Source: an uncultured Roseburia sp. (GTDB lineage Bacteria; Bacillota; Clostridia; Lachnospirales; Lachnospiraceae). Taken from it: a stretch of DNA of 64,000 nt. Of this stretch, positions 52,008 to 60,639 are shown in pieces; within the stretch, counting starts at the first letter, position 1, and each line of letters starts with the position of its first letter. The translations under genes were made by a program, and so were the position numbers. The stretch is taken from NCBI GenBank assembly GCA_934317215.1, contig CAKREH010000018.1:1-64000 (forward strand), in the 5' to 3' direction. The notes under the pieces were generated by a model. The model had not been told where the DNA came from. It saw nothing but the letters and a program-made list of their open reading frames with translations, and ran no database searches.

Positions 52008-54353
52008 ATGGCAGCCAGAAAAAAGAAAAAAAAGCAATACCGTTTGTTCTGGTTTTTTGTGAAAATGCAGCTGATATTGCTGCTTGCGATTATTGCAGGG
52101 GCATGCTGGTATTATTTTGGCGGTTACGCACAAGAAGTACAGGACTTAAAGACGCAGGCGGTAGAACTGGTGCGTTATTCAAATAAGGATACATTTAAAT
52201 CTAACCAGACCAGTATCGTCTATGCTTCGGATGAGAGTGTGATCTCTACACTAAAAGGTGGAAAAGACTCGTATTATCTTTCGATTACAGATATGCCGAG
52301 CAATGTGGTATGTGCGATTGTCAGTATCGAGGATAAAAAATTTTTCAGGCATAATGGGATTGACTACCGGGCGCTGCTCAGGGCGGTAAAGGCGATGATT
52401 GAAAACGGAGAGGCAACGCAGGGCGGCAGTACGATCACAATGCAGCTTGCACGAAATATTTTCTTAAGCCAGGAAAAAACATGGCAGAGAAAAGTTGAGG
52501 AAATGTATATCGCAAGAGAACTCGAAAAAAAGTACACCAAAGATGAGATCCTTGAATTTTACCTGAACAACATTTATTTTGGAAATGGATATTATGGGAT
52601 CCAGTCGGCAAGCCGCGGATATTTTAACCGGGATGTACAGGATCTTAGCCTGTCGGAGCAGGCATTTTTGTGTGCGATACCGAATAACCCGTCGCTCTAT
52701 GATCCGCTCGCGAATATCACGAACACATACAAGAGAAGAAACCGTATTTTGAAAAATATGCTTGATGACGGAAAAATATCTCAGGTGAGCTATGAAAAAG
52801 CTATCGGTCAGGTGATCGCGTTAGAGCGGCCTGAGACGCTTGCAAAAAATGATTATGTGGAGACATATACTTATTATTGCGCAGCCAGAGCGTTGATGGA
52901 GAATGAAGATTTTCATTTTAAGTATCAGTTTTCCTCGGAAGATGAAAAAAACAAATATGACGAAGCTTATGAGACACTTTACAGTGAGTGTCAGAAAAAG
53001 CTGTATACTGCGGGCTACCGGATCTATACGTCATTTGATCTGAACTTACAGCAGGAACTGCAGGATACGGTAAATGAGGCACTCGCCGGTTACACGGAGG
53101 TCAATGATGAGGGCGTGTATGCCCTGCAGTCGGCAGCGGTCTGTATTGACAATGACAATGGCTATGTCAGGGCGATCGTGGGTGGAAGAAGCCAGGATTT
53201 CTCCGGCTATACGTTAAACCGTGCATTTCAGAGTTACCGTCAGCCGGGCAGTGCCATCAAGCCGCTGATCGTATATACGCCGTCTTTTGAGCGCAATTAT
53301 ACGCCGGACTCTGTGGTGACAGACGAGCCGATCGAGGATGGACCAAGGAATGCAAATGGTTCCTATTCCGGTCAGATCACAGTCCGGACGGCTGTGGAGA
53401 AGTCTGTCAATACGATCGCATGGAAATTATATGGGGAGCTGACTCCGGAAGCCGGTCTTTCTTATCTTGAAAAAATGAATTTTGCAAAACTGGATGCCAA
53501 TGACTACAGACCGGCAACGGCTCTTGGCGGATTTACGAATGGTATATCAGCGCTTGAGATGGCATCCGGTTACGCAGCGATCGAAAACGATGGAAATTAT
53601 CGGACGCCGACCTGTATTGTGAAGATATTAGATGCAGACGGCAATGAGATCTATGCATCTGCCCAGACAGAAGAGTCTGTATATAAGCAGAATGCGGCGC
53701 GCATGATGACGGATGTTTTAAAAGGTGTTATCACGAGCGGAACAGCGCACGGACTTGGGCTTGGCAGTATGCCGGCAGCCGGGAAAACAGGTACATCCAA
53801 TGATCAGAAGGACGGATGGTTTGTGGGATATACAAGATATTACACGACAAGCGTATGGGTTGGTTATGATATGCCGAAAAAACTGGATAAACTGATGGGA
53901 TCTACCTATCCGGGCACGATCTGGCAGAAATTTATGTTAAAGGCACATGAAGGTCTTTCCCCGATGGAATTTTTGCCGTATGCGCAGGTATCGGATGAAG
54001 TTCATGTATTCCATCCGGAAGAGACGGAGGAGAATCCGGATCAGAATGCGGATGAAAATGCCGGGCAGCAGGATCAGCAACAGGATCAGCAACAAGATCA
54101 GCAGCAGGATCAGCAGCAACCACAGAACCAGCAGCCACAGGACCAGCAGCCACAGGACCAGCAGCAACAGGATCAGCAGCAACAGAACCAGCAGCAACCA
54201 CAGGACCAGCAGCAACCACAGGAACAGCAGCAGGAGCAGCAACAGCAACAACAGCAGCAGGAGCAGCAACAACAGCAAGATCAACAGCAGCAACAGGAAC
54301 AACAACAGCAACAAGAGCAGCAGGACCAACAGCAGCAAGACCAACAGCAGTAA
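52008..54353 (+). CDS. Class A penicillin-binding protein with Gln-rich tail
   Basis: A 781-residue bifunctional cell-wall synthase. A Lys-rich cytoplasmic start and one membrane helix (~12-37) lead to the GT51 transglycosylase (EDKKFFRHNGIDY; GGSTITMQLARN) and the transpeptidase with SAIK (in QPGSAIKPL), SVN and KTGTS motifs. The last ~100 residues are almost only Gln, Asp, Pro and Glu from a 12-bp CAG/CAA/GAT repeat. ATG 52008 follows AGAGGAG; the frame opens earlier at 51951 within the upstream gene. Glu/Gln-rich tails occur in other clostridial PBPs and may sit in the wall. Confidence 0.94.
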   Translation: MAARKKKKKQYRLFWFFVKMQLILLLAIIAGACWYYFGGYAQEVQDLKTQAVELVRYSNKDTFKSNQTSIVYASDESVISTLKGGKDSYYLSITDMPSNVVCAIVSIEDKKFFRHNGIDYRALLRAVKAMIENGEATQGGSTITMQLARNIFLSQEKTWQRKVEEMYIARELEKKYTKDEILEFYLNNIYFGNGYYGIQSASRGYFNRDVQDLSLSEQAFLCAIPNNPSLYDPLANITNTYKRRNRILKNMLDDGKISQVSYEKAIGQVIALERPETLAKNDYVETYTYYCAARALMENEDFHFKYQFSSEDEKNKYDEAYETLYSECQKKLYTAGYRIYTSFDLNLQQELQDTVNEALAGYTEVNDEGVYALQSAAVCIDNDNGYVRAIVGGRSQDFSGYTLNRAFQSYRQPGSAIKPLIVYTPSFERNYTPDSVVTDEPIEDGPRNANGSYSGQITVRTAVEKSVNTIAWKLYGELTPEAGLSYLEKMNFAKLDANDYRPATALGGFTNGISALEMASGYAAIENDGNYRTPTCIVKILDADGNEIYASAQTEESVYKQNAARMMTDVLKGVITSGTAHGLGLGSMPAAGKTGTSNDQKDGWFVGYTRYYTTSVWVGYDMPKKLDKLMGSTYPGTIWQKFMLKAHEGLSPMEFLPYAQVSDEVHVFHPEETEENPDQNADENAGQQDQQQDQQQDQQQDQQQPQNQQPQDQQPQDQQQQDQQQQNQQQPQDQQQPQEQQQEQQQQQQQQEQQQQQDQQQQQEQQQQQEQQDQQQQDQQQ

Positions 54354-54415
54354 GACTAACCGCAGCAATAACAACAAGGCGAACGACAGCAGTGAGCAGC
54401 AGAACCAGAAACAAC
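54065..54415 (+). repeat. CAG/CAA-rich 12-bp microsatellite across the PBP stop codon
   Basis: Units like CAGCAACAGGAT (Gln-Gln-Gln-Asp) repeat from 54065 to the stop at 54351-54353 and continue in degenerate form to ~54415. In the PBP frame the continuation still reads mostly Gln codons, broken by TAA and TGA that differ from CAA or CAG/CGA by one base. Open frames on the other strand across it are artefacts of the repeat. Confidence 0.8.
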
Positions 54416-54452
54416 AGAGCATATTTGGAGTGCAGAAAGCACGGATGAAGGC

Positions 54453-54481
54453 TTGACATACAAATTTGGAAACGTTATCAT
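54453..54481 (+). promoter_or_regulatory. Glucokinase promoter with overlapping cre site
   Basis: TTGACA (54453-54458), 17 bp, TATCAT (54476-54481). TTGGAAACGTTATCAT (54466-54481) matches the cre consensus WTGNNARCGNWWWCAW at every position and covers the -10, so CcpA should repress this promoter when glucose is plentiful. Confidence 0.78.
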
Positions 54482-54549
54482 TACCTTAATATGAGCAAAA
54501 ACAAACGCGTGGCAGGTATGTTGCTGCCAAGAACACTGGAGGATCGAAA

Positions 54550-55488
54550 ATGAAAAAGTATGCATTTGGAATTGATGTCGGGGGAACTACCTGTAAGATC
54601 GGTTTTTTTGAAACAAACGGCAAGTTGATCGATAAATGGGAGATCAAGACTAACACGGAAAATAACGGAGCAGCAATCCTGTCTGATATCGCACAGGCAG
54701 TTGATAATAAACTGGCACAGGAAGGCATCAGCAAAGATGATGTGCAGGGTGTTGGAATCGGTGTTCCGGGTCCGGTTAAGAGCAACGGTGTTGTAAACCG
54801 CTGTGTAAACTTAGGCTGGGGAATCGTAAATGTAGAGGAAGAACTCGGAAATCTGACAGGTCTTAAGGTTAAAGCCGGAAATGATGCCAACGTTGCAGCT
54901 CTCGGAGAGATGTGGCAGGGTGCAGCAAAAGGCTGTAAAGACGTTATCATGGTAACACTTGGAACCGGTGTCGGCGGCGGTATCATCGTAGATGGAAAGG
55001 TTGTTGCAGGATTTAACGGAGCAGGCGGTGAGATCGGACATATCACCGTAAATCATGATGAGATCGAGGCATGTAACTGTGGACAGTACGGATGCTTAGA
55101 GCAGTACACTTCCGCAACCGGTATCGTTCGTGTGGCAAAGAGAAAACTTGCTAAGACCAACGATGAGACAAGCCTTAGAAACTTCCCGGAACTGACTGCA
55201 AAAGATGTGTTTGATGAGGCAAAGAGCGGAGATGCAGTGGCACTTGGTTTAGTGGATGAAGTCTGTGGAATCTTAGGATCTACCTTATCTAATATTGCAT
55301 GTGTGGTTGATCCGGAAGTTGTTGTTATCGGTGGCGGTGTTTCCAAAGCAGGAAGTATCCTGATCGAGAGCATCCAGAAGCATTTTGTGGAGACATCCTT
55401 CCATGCCTGCCGCAACACAAAGTTTGTGCCTGCAGGACTTGGAAATGATGCCGGAATGTATGGATGCGTACAGATGCTGTTGGATTAA
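54550..55488 (+). CDS. glkA: ROK-family glucokinase
   Basis: A 312-residue ROK kinase that phosphorylates glucose with ATP. The phosphate loop is DVGGTTCKIG; GNDANVAALGE gives the catalytic Asp region; zinc site residues lie in GHITVNHDEIEACNCGQYGCLE. It is closer to Firmicute glucokinases (GlkA/GlcK) than the ROK kinase at 27495. GGAGG precedes the ATG. It is a single-gene unit with its own promoter and terminator. Confidence 0.93.
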   Translation: MKKYAFGIDVGGTTCKIGFFETNGKLIDKWEIKTNTENNGAAILSDIAQAVDNKLAQEGISKDDVQGVGIGVPGPVKSNGVVNRCVNLGWGIVNVEEELGNLTGLKVKAGNDANVAALGEMWQGAAKGCKDVIMVTLGTGVGGGIIVDGKVVAGFNGAGGEIGHITVNHDEIEACNCGQYGCLEQYTSATGIVRVAKRKLAKTNDETSLRNFPELTAKDVFDEAKSGDAVALGLVDEVCGILGSTLSNIACVVDPEVVVIGGGVSKAGSILIESIQKHFVETSFHACRNTKFVPAGLGNDAGMYGCVQMLLD

Positions 55489-55519
55489 TACATAAAAAAA
55501 CTAAAAAAATAAAAAAACT

Positions 55520-55569
55520 AAAAAAACAGTCGTACCGCTTTGAAATTAAAACGGTATGGCTGTTTTTTT
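55520..55569. terminator. Bidirectional terminator between glkA and thiT
   Basis: ACAGTCGTACCG (55527-55538) pairs with CGGTATGGCTGT (55551-55562), flanked by A7 and T7. The stretch before it repeats CTAAAAAAA. Confidence 0.88.
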
Positions 55570-55573
55570 GATT

Positions 55574-56257
55574 TTATGCTTCTACCGCATTCTGTTTTAC
55601 CTGCGCCAGAGCTTTGGCAACCGGCGGGATGCTGATGATGATCAGCGTAACGACTGCTTCCGGTACCAAATAGGAGGCCTGATATCCTAAAGAATAAAGG
55701 ATCGGGTTCATGCCTTCCGGTGCATAGGATGCGAAAAATACGATGCCAGAGATCGTGGAAAAGATGAAACGTCCGAAAACGCCGACTACATATCCGATCT
55801 GAAGTCCCCATTTTTTCTTATTGAAAAATCCGGCAAGACCAAGCGCACCGAATGCGAGCGGATAGTCGAGCAGCATCTGTGGGATCGTGTAGAAGATCGG
55901 TTCCGTTACGAACTGAACCAGACCATATGCAACAGCTGTCATGATGCCGACATAAGGGCCATACCAGTATGCGATCAGAACGATAAAAAGCATGGAAAGT
56001 AATGTGACGGAGCCACCCATTGGCATTTCAAACAGTTTGATCATGGAACATACCACGGCAAGTGCAATGGCAACCGCAGAGTAAACAAGCTGTTTGGTAG
56101 TCAGAGCTGCTTTGCGGCTTGCATTTTTCTGACGCACAAACGCTGCAACGATGAGCAGCAATGCGATGATAACGACGACGATCACGATTCCGGTGATCGT
56201 AAGATGTACGGAGCCGTCTCCCCAGGCTCCTTCCGGTGTAGCAAAAAAGTTATTCAT
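55574..56257 (-). CDS. thiT: Thiamine ECF transporter S component
   Basis: A 227-residue integral membrane protein that binds thiamine for the shared ECF energy module. An extra N-terminal membrane helix (~20-45) precedes the six-helix ThiT core, with MPMGGSVTLLSML and LLDYPLAFGALGLAG, the latter close to the thiamine pocket. The start is ATG 56257, just after AAAGGAGG; an upstream in-frame ATG at 56275 overlaps that site. A TPP riboswitch in the leader confirms the thiamine link. Confidence 0.94.
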   Translation of the reverse strand: MNNFFATPEGAWGDGSVHLTITGIVIVVVIIALLLIVAAFVRQKNASRKAALTTKQLVYSAVAIALAVVCSMIKLFEMPMGGSVTLLSMLFIVLIAYWYGPYVGIMTAVAYGLVQFVTEPIFYTIPQMLLDYPLAFGALGLAGFFNKKKWGLQIGYVVGVFGRFIFSTISGIVFFASYAPEGMNPILYSLGYQASYLVPEAVVTLIIISIPPVAKALAQVKQNAVEA

Positions 56258-56322
56258 AAATCCTCCTTTGTTCATTGTTTACAAACACGGGGGATTGTTT
56301 CTTACCAGAATAAAGTAAATGA

Positions 56323-56430
56323 AAACGCTTCCTTACGCCGGTATTATCCGGGTCAAGTAATAAGGGTCGATGAAATCATCTCTCAGCACGTTGTCAATAC
56401 CATATGGTATAAACGGCACCCCTAGCATTT
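56323..56430 (-). promoter_or_regulatory. TPP riboswitch (THI element)
   Basis: On the minus strand the THI-box signatures occur in order: GGGGTGCC, CTGAGA, ACCCTT, ACTTGACCCGGATAAT, ACCGGCGTAAGGAA. The closing stem P1 pairs AAATGCT (56430-56424) with AAGCGTTT (56330-56323). It lies between the promoter and thiT and should switch thiT off when thiamine pyrophosphate is plentiful. No clear terminator was seen after it, so control may act on translation. Confidence 0.96.
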
Positions 56431-56446
56431 GTATGGAACGTTTCCC

Positions 56447-56475
56447 ACTATAGCAATTAATGATGAAAAAGTCAA
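56447..56475 (-). promoter_or_regulatory. thiT promoter
   Basis: On the minus strand: TTGACT (56475-56470), 17 bp, TATAGT (56452-56447), directly upstream of the TPP riboswitch. Confidence 0.8.
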
Positions 56476-56478
56476 ATG

Positions 56479-56507
56479 TTGACAAAAAAAGCAACAAAAA
56501 ATATAAT
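56479..56507 (+). promoter_or_regulatory. Consensus promoter of the metal-chelate binding protein gene
   Basis: TTGACA (56479-56484), 17 bp, TATAAT (56502-56507), both perfect. Its -35 lies three bases from that of the divergent thiT promoter. Confidence 0.88.
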
Positions 56508-56545
56508 GTCAAAAATGTAGAAACAACTTACGGAGGATGAAAGAC

Positions 56546-57631
56546 ATGAAAAAAATTTATCAGAAACTGGCACTGACAGGCGTGCTTGCAGCACTGCTTC
56601 TTTCCGCAGGCTGCGGGGGAGCAAAGGAAACTTCTGCAGATGAAACGGCAGGGGATGTGCAGGCTGTGGCTGAGCAGAAAACGGACAGTAAAGCAGATAT
56701 GGAACTGTCTGAGACACTGGAAGTAGACGCTGGATCATCAGAAGCCGGGACTGAGACATTGGAAACAAATACCGAAACACAGACACAGGGCTATACTTTT
56801 ACCGATGATCTCGGGCGCGAGGTGACAGTGAAATCTGCAGATCGTGTGGCAGCGCTGATTGGTAGTTTCACAGATGTATGGATGTTAGCAGGCGGAAATG
56901 TTGTTGCAGCAGCAAATGATTCCTGGGAGAGCCTTGGTTTAGAACTTGATGAGAGTGTGGTAAATCTTGGCAGCATTTTGGAGCCGGATGTCGAGCAGCT
57001 CATTGCAGCGGAGCCGGATCTTGTGATCGCAAGTGCAAATACGGATGCGGATGTTGCACTGGAGGAAACACTGACAAAGGCAGGAATTACCATTGCCTAT
57101 TTTGACGTCGCGAATTTTGATGACTATTTAAACATGCTTTCTATCTGTACACAGATCACAGGCAGGGATGACCTGTACCAGAAAAATGGTCTGGATGTGC
57201 AGAAAGAAGTAGAAGAAATGAAGCAGAGAGCGGACGGCAGTAATCCGACTGTATTATTCCTTCGGGCAGCATCAAGTAATGTAAAGGCAAAGGGCAGTGA
57301 CGGAAATGTCTGCGGAGAAATGTTAGCAGACCTTGGCTGTGTGAATATCGCAGACAGCGACGAGAGCCTGTTAGATGACCTCAGCATGGAGGCGGTCATT
57401 GCGGCTGATCCGCAGTATATTTTTGTGACGATCCAGGGAAATGACAGCGATGCCGCTATGAAAAATGTCGAAGATCTTCTGACATCAAACCCGGCATGGG
57501 CATCCCTGACCGCTGTGAAAAATGATCATTATTATATCCTTGATAAGCGATTATTCAACTTAAAACCAAATGCAAAATGGGGAGAGGCTTATAAGCAGCT
57601 GGCAGATATTCTGTACCCGGAGGCGGAGTAA
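56546..57631 (+). CDS. Fe-siderophore/haem/cobalamin-type binding lipoprotein
   Basis: A 361-residue Peripla_BP_2 family protein (FepB/BtuF class) with lipobox Cys23 (LLLSAGC), an acidic linker to ~80, then two lobes joined by a helix. ATG 56546 is used, with GGAGG at the right distance; the ATG at 56537 touches that site. The next gene makes sirohaem/corrin precursors, which would suit a tetrapyrrole or cobalamin ligand. The only FecCD permease and ATPase in the window lie at 61.5-63.4 kb on the other strand and may be its partners. Confidence 0.88.
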   Translation: MKKIYQKLALTGVLAALLLSAGCGGAKETSADETAGDVQAVAEQKTDSKADMELSETLEVDAGSSEAGTETLETNTETQTQGYTFTDDLGREVTVKSADRVAALIGSFTDVWMLAGGNVVAAANDSWESLGLELDESVVNLGSILEPDVEQLIAAEPDLVIASANTDADVALEETLTKAGITIAYFDVANFDDYLNMLSICTQITGRDDLYQKNGLDVQKEVEEMKQRADGSNPTVLFLRAASSNVKAKGSDGNVCGEMLADLGCVNIADSDESLLDDLSMEAVIAADPQYIFVTIQGNDSDAAMKNVEDLLTSNPAWASLTAVKNDHYYILDKRLFNLKPNAKWGEAYKQLADILYPEAE

Positions 57632-57649
57632 GAAAGGTTTGGTTTGAAA

Positions 57650-59020
57650 ATGGCATATTTTCCGTTTTTTATTGATATAGAAAATAAAAAAGGTCTGATC
57701 GTGGGCGGCGGCAGGATCGCAGCACACAAGGCAGAAAAGATGAAGCCGTTCGGTGCAAAGATTATCATAATAGCGCCTGATATCATGGAAAAATTAAAAC
57801 AGGATCCGGCATTTATGTGCGAGGAGCGTCCCTTTGTGCCGGAGGATATCGAGGGCTGTGCATTTGTCATTGCGGCAACCGATGACAGAGAATTAAACCA
57901 CAGGATCAGTGCACTGTGTCAGGAAAAAGGAATTTTAGTCAATGTGGTGGATGACAAAGATTACTGCGGCTTTCTATTTCCATCCCTTGTGAAAGAAGGA
58001 AAACTGACCGCAGGAATCTCTACCGCAGGAGCCAGCCCGCAGATCGCGGCAGAATTAAGAAGCTGCATGGCGAGAGAGCTTCCGAATCAGATGGAAGAGA
58101 TTCTTGATTATTTAGAATCAATCCGGGAGCCTGCAAAAAAAATGATTGCAGATGACAGGATCAGAGCCAGATTTTTGAAAGAGACAGCACAGCTTTGCAT
58201 GGATGAAAACCGCGTGCCGGATGCGGAAGAGACGATGCAGCGGATCAGAGATTATTGCCAGAGTGCGGAACAGACTGGATTGGGGAAAATCGTCAGTACA
58301 GGCATGGTAACGCTCGTCGGTGCGGGCTGCGGTGCATATGACCTGATCACACTGCGCGGTTTAAATGCAATACGGAGAGCCGAGGTGCTTGTTTATGACG
58401 ATCTGATCGATGCGCGTCTGTTAGACCACGCTTCGGAGAGCTGTGAAAAAATTTATGTCGGGAAACGGATCGGTGTACATAGCAGGGAACAGGAAGAAAT
58501 CAATGCGATCCTGATCGAACATGCGAAGAAAGGCAAACGCGTGGTGCGCTTAAAAGGCGGAGATCCGTTTGTTTTCGGCAGAGGCAGTGAGGAAATGGAA
58601 GCGTTAAAGGCGAGAGGAATCCCAGTGACAGAAGTGCCGGGAATCACATCTGCCATTGCGGTTCCGGCGGCAGCAGGAATCCCGGTAACACACCGTGGAA
58701 AAAGCCGCAGTTTTCATGTGGTGACGGCACATACGAAAGGCACTGCGGACAGTCTGCCGGAAGGATTAAAAGAACTTGTGGCAGTGGAGGGTACGCTTGT
58801 ATTTCTGATGGGAATGCACCAGCTTTCAAAACTGGCCGGACGGCTGATGGAGTATGGAAAATCTCCGGAAACACCGGCAGCAGTGGTGCAGGGAAATTTT
58901 GATGGAAAAACGGTAAGTGTGCGTGGAACACTTTTTGATATTGCAGAAAAAGTAAAAGAGTCCGGGATGCAGTCTCCGGCGGTTATTGTGATTGGGGAGA
59001 CGGCAGAGATGGAGTTGTAA
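57650..59020 (+). CDS. Precorrin-2 dehydrogenase fused to uroporphyrinogen-III methyltransferase
   Basis: A 456-residue two-domain enzyme. Residues ~1-200 are a SirC/Met8-type NAD-dependent precorrin-2 dehydrogenase (PFFIDIENKKGLIVGGGRIA). Residues ~215-456 are a SAM-dependent CobA/SUMT (VTLVGAGCGAYDLITLRG; RLKGGDPFVFGRG; VPGITSAIAVPAAAGIPVTHR). This is the same domain order as enterobacterial CysG. It leads to sirohydrochlorin for sirohaem or B12. The start could be TTG 57644 or ATG 57650; AGAAAGG spacing slightly favours TTG. Confidence 0.93.
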   Translation: MAYFPFFIDIENKKGLIVGGGRIAAHKAEKMKPFGAKIIIIAPDIMEKLKQDPAFMCEERPFVPEDIEGCAFVIAATDDRELNHRISALCQEKGILVNVVDDKDYCGFLFPSLVKEGKLTAGISTAGASPQIAAELRSCMARELPNQMEEILDYLESIREPAKKMIADDRIRARFLKETAQLCMDENRVPDAEETMQRIRDYCQSAEQTGLGKIVSTGMVTLVGAGCGAYDLITLRGLNAIRRAEVLVYDDLIDARLLDHASESCEKIYVGKRIGVHSREQEEINAILIEHAKKGKRVVRLKGGDPFVFGRGSEEMEALKARGIPVTEVPGITSAIAVPAAAGIPVTHRGKSRSFHVVTAHTKGTADSLPEGLKELVAVEGTLVFLMGMHQLSKLAGRLMEYGKSPETPAAVVQGNFDGKTVSVRGTLFDIAEKVKESGMQSPAVIVIGETAEMEL

Positions 59021-59026
59021 TTAAAA

Positions 59027-59085
59027 AAAGAGGAAGCATACTGCAGTGAATGGATCACATTTAAAGCCGAGTGTGCTTCCTCTTT
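59027..59085. terminator. Bidirectional terminator
   Basis: AAAGAGGAAGCATAC (59027-59041) pairs with GTGTGCTTCCTCTTT (59071-59085), between two convergent genes. Confidence 0.82.
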
Positions 59086-59133
59086 GTATATTATGATATG
59101 AGGGTCAAAAGGTAATTTGCCCCTCATTTATGA

Positions 59134-59622
59134 TTAGATGGAAACAACATGAACTGTGTTTCCGTGATCTTTTATGATCTGTAATAAATCTTCTGTTTTT
59201 AACAATACGGTAGCCGTATTTTCATTTGGATGCACACTGATCAGACCTGTTTCATCCAGAAAATAACTGTCGATAAAGACCTGCACGCTCCGTTCTTCGT
59301 TATTTAAAACGCCGAACGGCGTGACGGAACCCGGTGTCAGCCGAAGAAGGCGCATCAGATCTTCTTCGGATGCAAAACTTAAAGGGCGTGTGCCGTTCTG
59401 TTGGCGAAAATTCTTTAAGTTGACGCGTTTATCACCTTTTACGGTGATGAGATAATAGTTTTTCTTTTTATCATCTCGGACAAAGAGATTTTTGGCATCT
59501 GATTCCGGGTGTGGAATTTCGATGTCTGCCAGTTCTTCCATATTGAAAACGGCTTTGTGTTCTGTGATCTCGTGCCAGATGTTGTGATCTTTCAGGCAGG
59601 TGTAAATTTCCTGTTTGTTCAT
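59134..59622 (-). CDS. YbaK/ProX-type aminoacyl-tRNA deacylase
   Basis: A 162-residue trans-editing protein of the YbaK/INS superfamily (PrdX/ProXp-ala group), expected to hydrolyse mischarged tRNA-Pro. Family segments are the central KNLFVRDDKKKNYYLITVKGDKRVNLK-like core with its catalytic Lys and the glycine-rich LTPGSVTPFGVLN. A 30-nt gap separates it from the upstream YdcF-like gene on the same strand, so both may be co-transcribed. Confidence 0.9.
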   Translation of the reverse strand: MNKQEIYTCLKDHNIWHEITEHKAVFNMEELADIEIPHPESDAKNLFVRDDKKKNYYLITVKGDKRVNLKNFRQQNGTRPLSFASEEDLMRLLRLTPGSVTPFGVLNNEERSVQVFIDSYFLDETGLISVHPNENTATVLLKTEDLLQIIKDHGNTVHVVSI

Positions 59623-59652
59623 GTCGGGTTCCTCTTTTTAGGTGAAATATAT

Positions 59653-60444
59653 TCAAGATTTCCGGGATGCGTACTGCGGATTTGCTTCTCGGATTTTATC
59701 TCCATAAATCCCTTTTAATTCATCAAACGCAGCCTGCACTGCAGATGGTATTTCCACATGTGCAATAAAGTCTTTCCCCGACGGACCGTAACCGCTGGCA
59801 TCATCTGTAAGCCGTGGAATTTCTCCCATCAAAAGATTTACATAGCGTTCTATATCCCACATCCCATGGATCGGTTCTGCGTAGCATAGGATGCCATTTT
59901 CTTCTGTTACAGTTGCACGATAGGCAGCATAGTTAATGATGTTCATATCAGGGGCATATTTGCGCAGACCGGCATCCATACGGTTCTGCATCGTTGCATC
60001 CTGGCATAAGATGATACTGTCACATGGAATTTTGCAGTATCGGAGCAGTTCTAAAAGATAGGTGATGTTGTTGCCACAGTTGGTGGAACGGGTCTCCAAA
60101 TAATCTGCCTGATATCCGTAAACATGATCTAAATATCGGTTAAAGATTTCAGCTTCTGTCAGACCGGCTGTTTCGATTGCCGGATATTCATTTTGGACAC
60201 GTTGACGCAAAGTTTCTGTTGTGTGTCCTGCACCGCCGACAATGATATATTTTTTTGCAATATGATCCTGCATTGCTTTGGCGAGTATATCCCCGCCTGC
60301 GAGGATACTGCCTCCAAACAGAACCATAACATCTGCTTTTTTCAGACCATTTTTTTTTTCTAATTTTTCCGGTGTCAGTTCATCGACATCCCGTTTTCCA
60401 CAGAAATTTCCAAGGGTATTGATATCATTTAATATTTTTTCCAT
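59653..60444 (-). CDS. YdcF-like DUF218 protein
   Basis: A 263-residue cytoplasmic protein of the YdcF/SanA/ElyC (DUF218) superfamily, Rossmann-like. Typical segments: ADVMVLFGGSI near residue 38, YIIVGGAGHTTE, STNCGNNI and SIILCQDATMQNRMDAG. E. coli YdcF binds S-adenosylmethionine; the reaction is unknown. No membrane anchor is present, unlike SanA or ElyC. Confidence 0.85.
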   Translation of the reverse strand: MEKILNDINTLGNFCGKRDVDELTPEKLEKKNGLKKADVMVLFGGSILAGGDILAKAMQDHIAKKYIIVGGAGHTTETLRQRVQNEYPAIETAGLTEAEIFNRYLDHVYGYQADYLETRSTNCGNNITYLLELLRYCKIPCDSIILCQDATMQNRMDAGLRKYAPDMNIINYAAYRATVTEENGILCYAEPIHGMWDIERYVNLLMGEIPRLTDDASGYGPSGKDFIAHVEIPSAVQAAFDELKGIYGDKIREANPQYASRKS

Positions 60445-60577
60445 TGATATGTCCTTTCTTATGATGGATATATTTGTAGTACGTGATGTTTGGGCAAATA
60501 GTGTATTTACAACTCGGATGCGTCGATTGCCCTCAATACCATTACATTAAAACATAGATACACGTCAAAGGCAATCG

Positions 60578-60606
60578 TTGCTATTGCCGGCAACGTCTGC
60601 TAAAAT
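60578..60606 (+). promoter_or_regulatory. Promoter of the MntA-HepT module with operator-like repeat
   Basis: TTGCTA (60578-60583), 17 bp, TAAAAT (60601-60606). An inverted repeat CGTTGC (60576-60581) / GCAACG (60590-60595) overlaps the -35 and spacer, and GATTGCC/GGCAATC flanks it further upstream. This fits autoregulation of a toxin-antitoxin operon. Confidence 0.55.
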
Positions 60607-60639
60607 GATTTCAATATGTGAAAAAGGCAGGTAGTATTT

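Noticed and set aside
54065..54415. CRISPR-like array
   Set aside because: The 12-bp units are contiguous coding repeats without spacers.
53932..54456. Long Leu-, Val/Ala- and Ser/Arg/Asn-rich frames over 53.9-54.5 kb
   Set aside because: They are other-frame readings of the CAG/CAA repeat that encodes the PBP tail.
56319..56334. cre site upstream of thiT
   Set aside because: Two or more mismatches, and the bases belong to the 3' stem of the TPP riboswitch.
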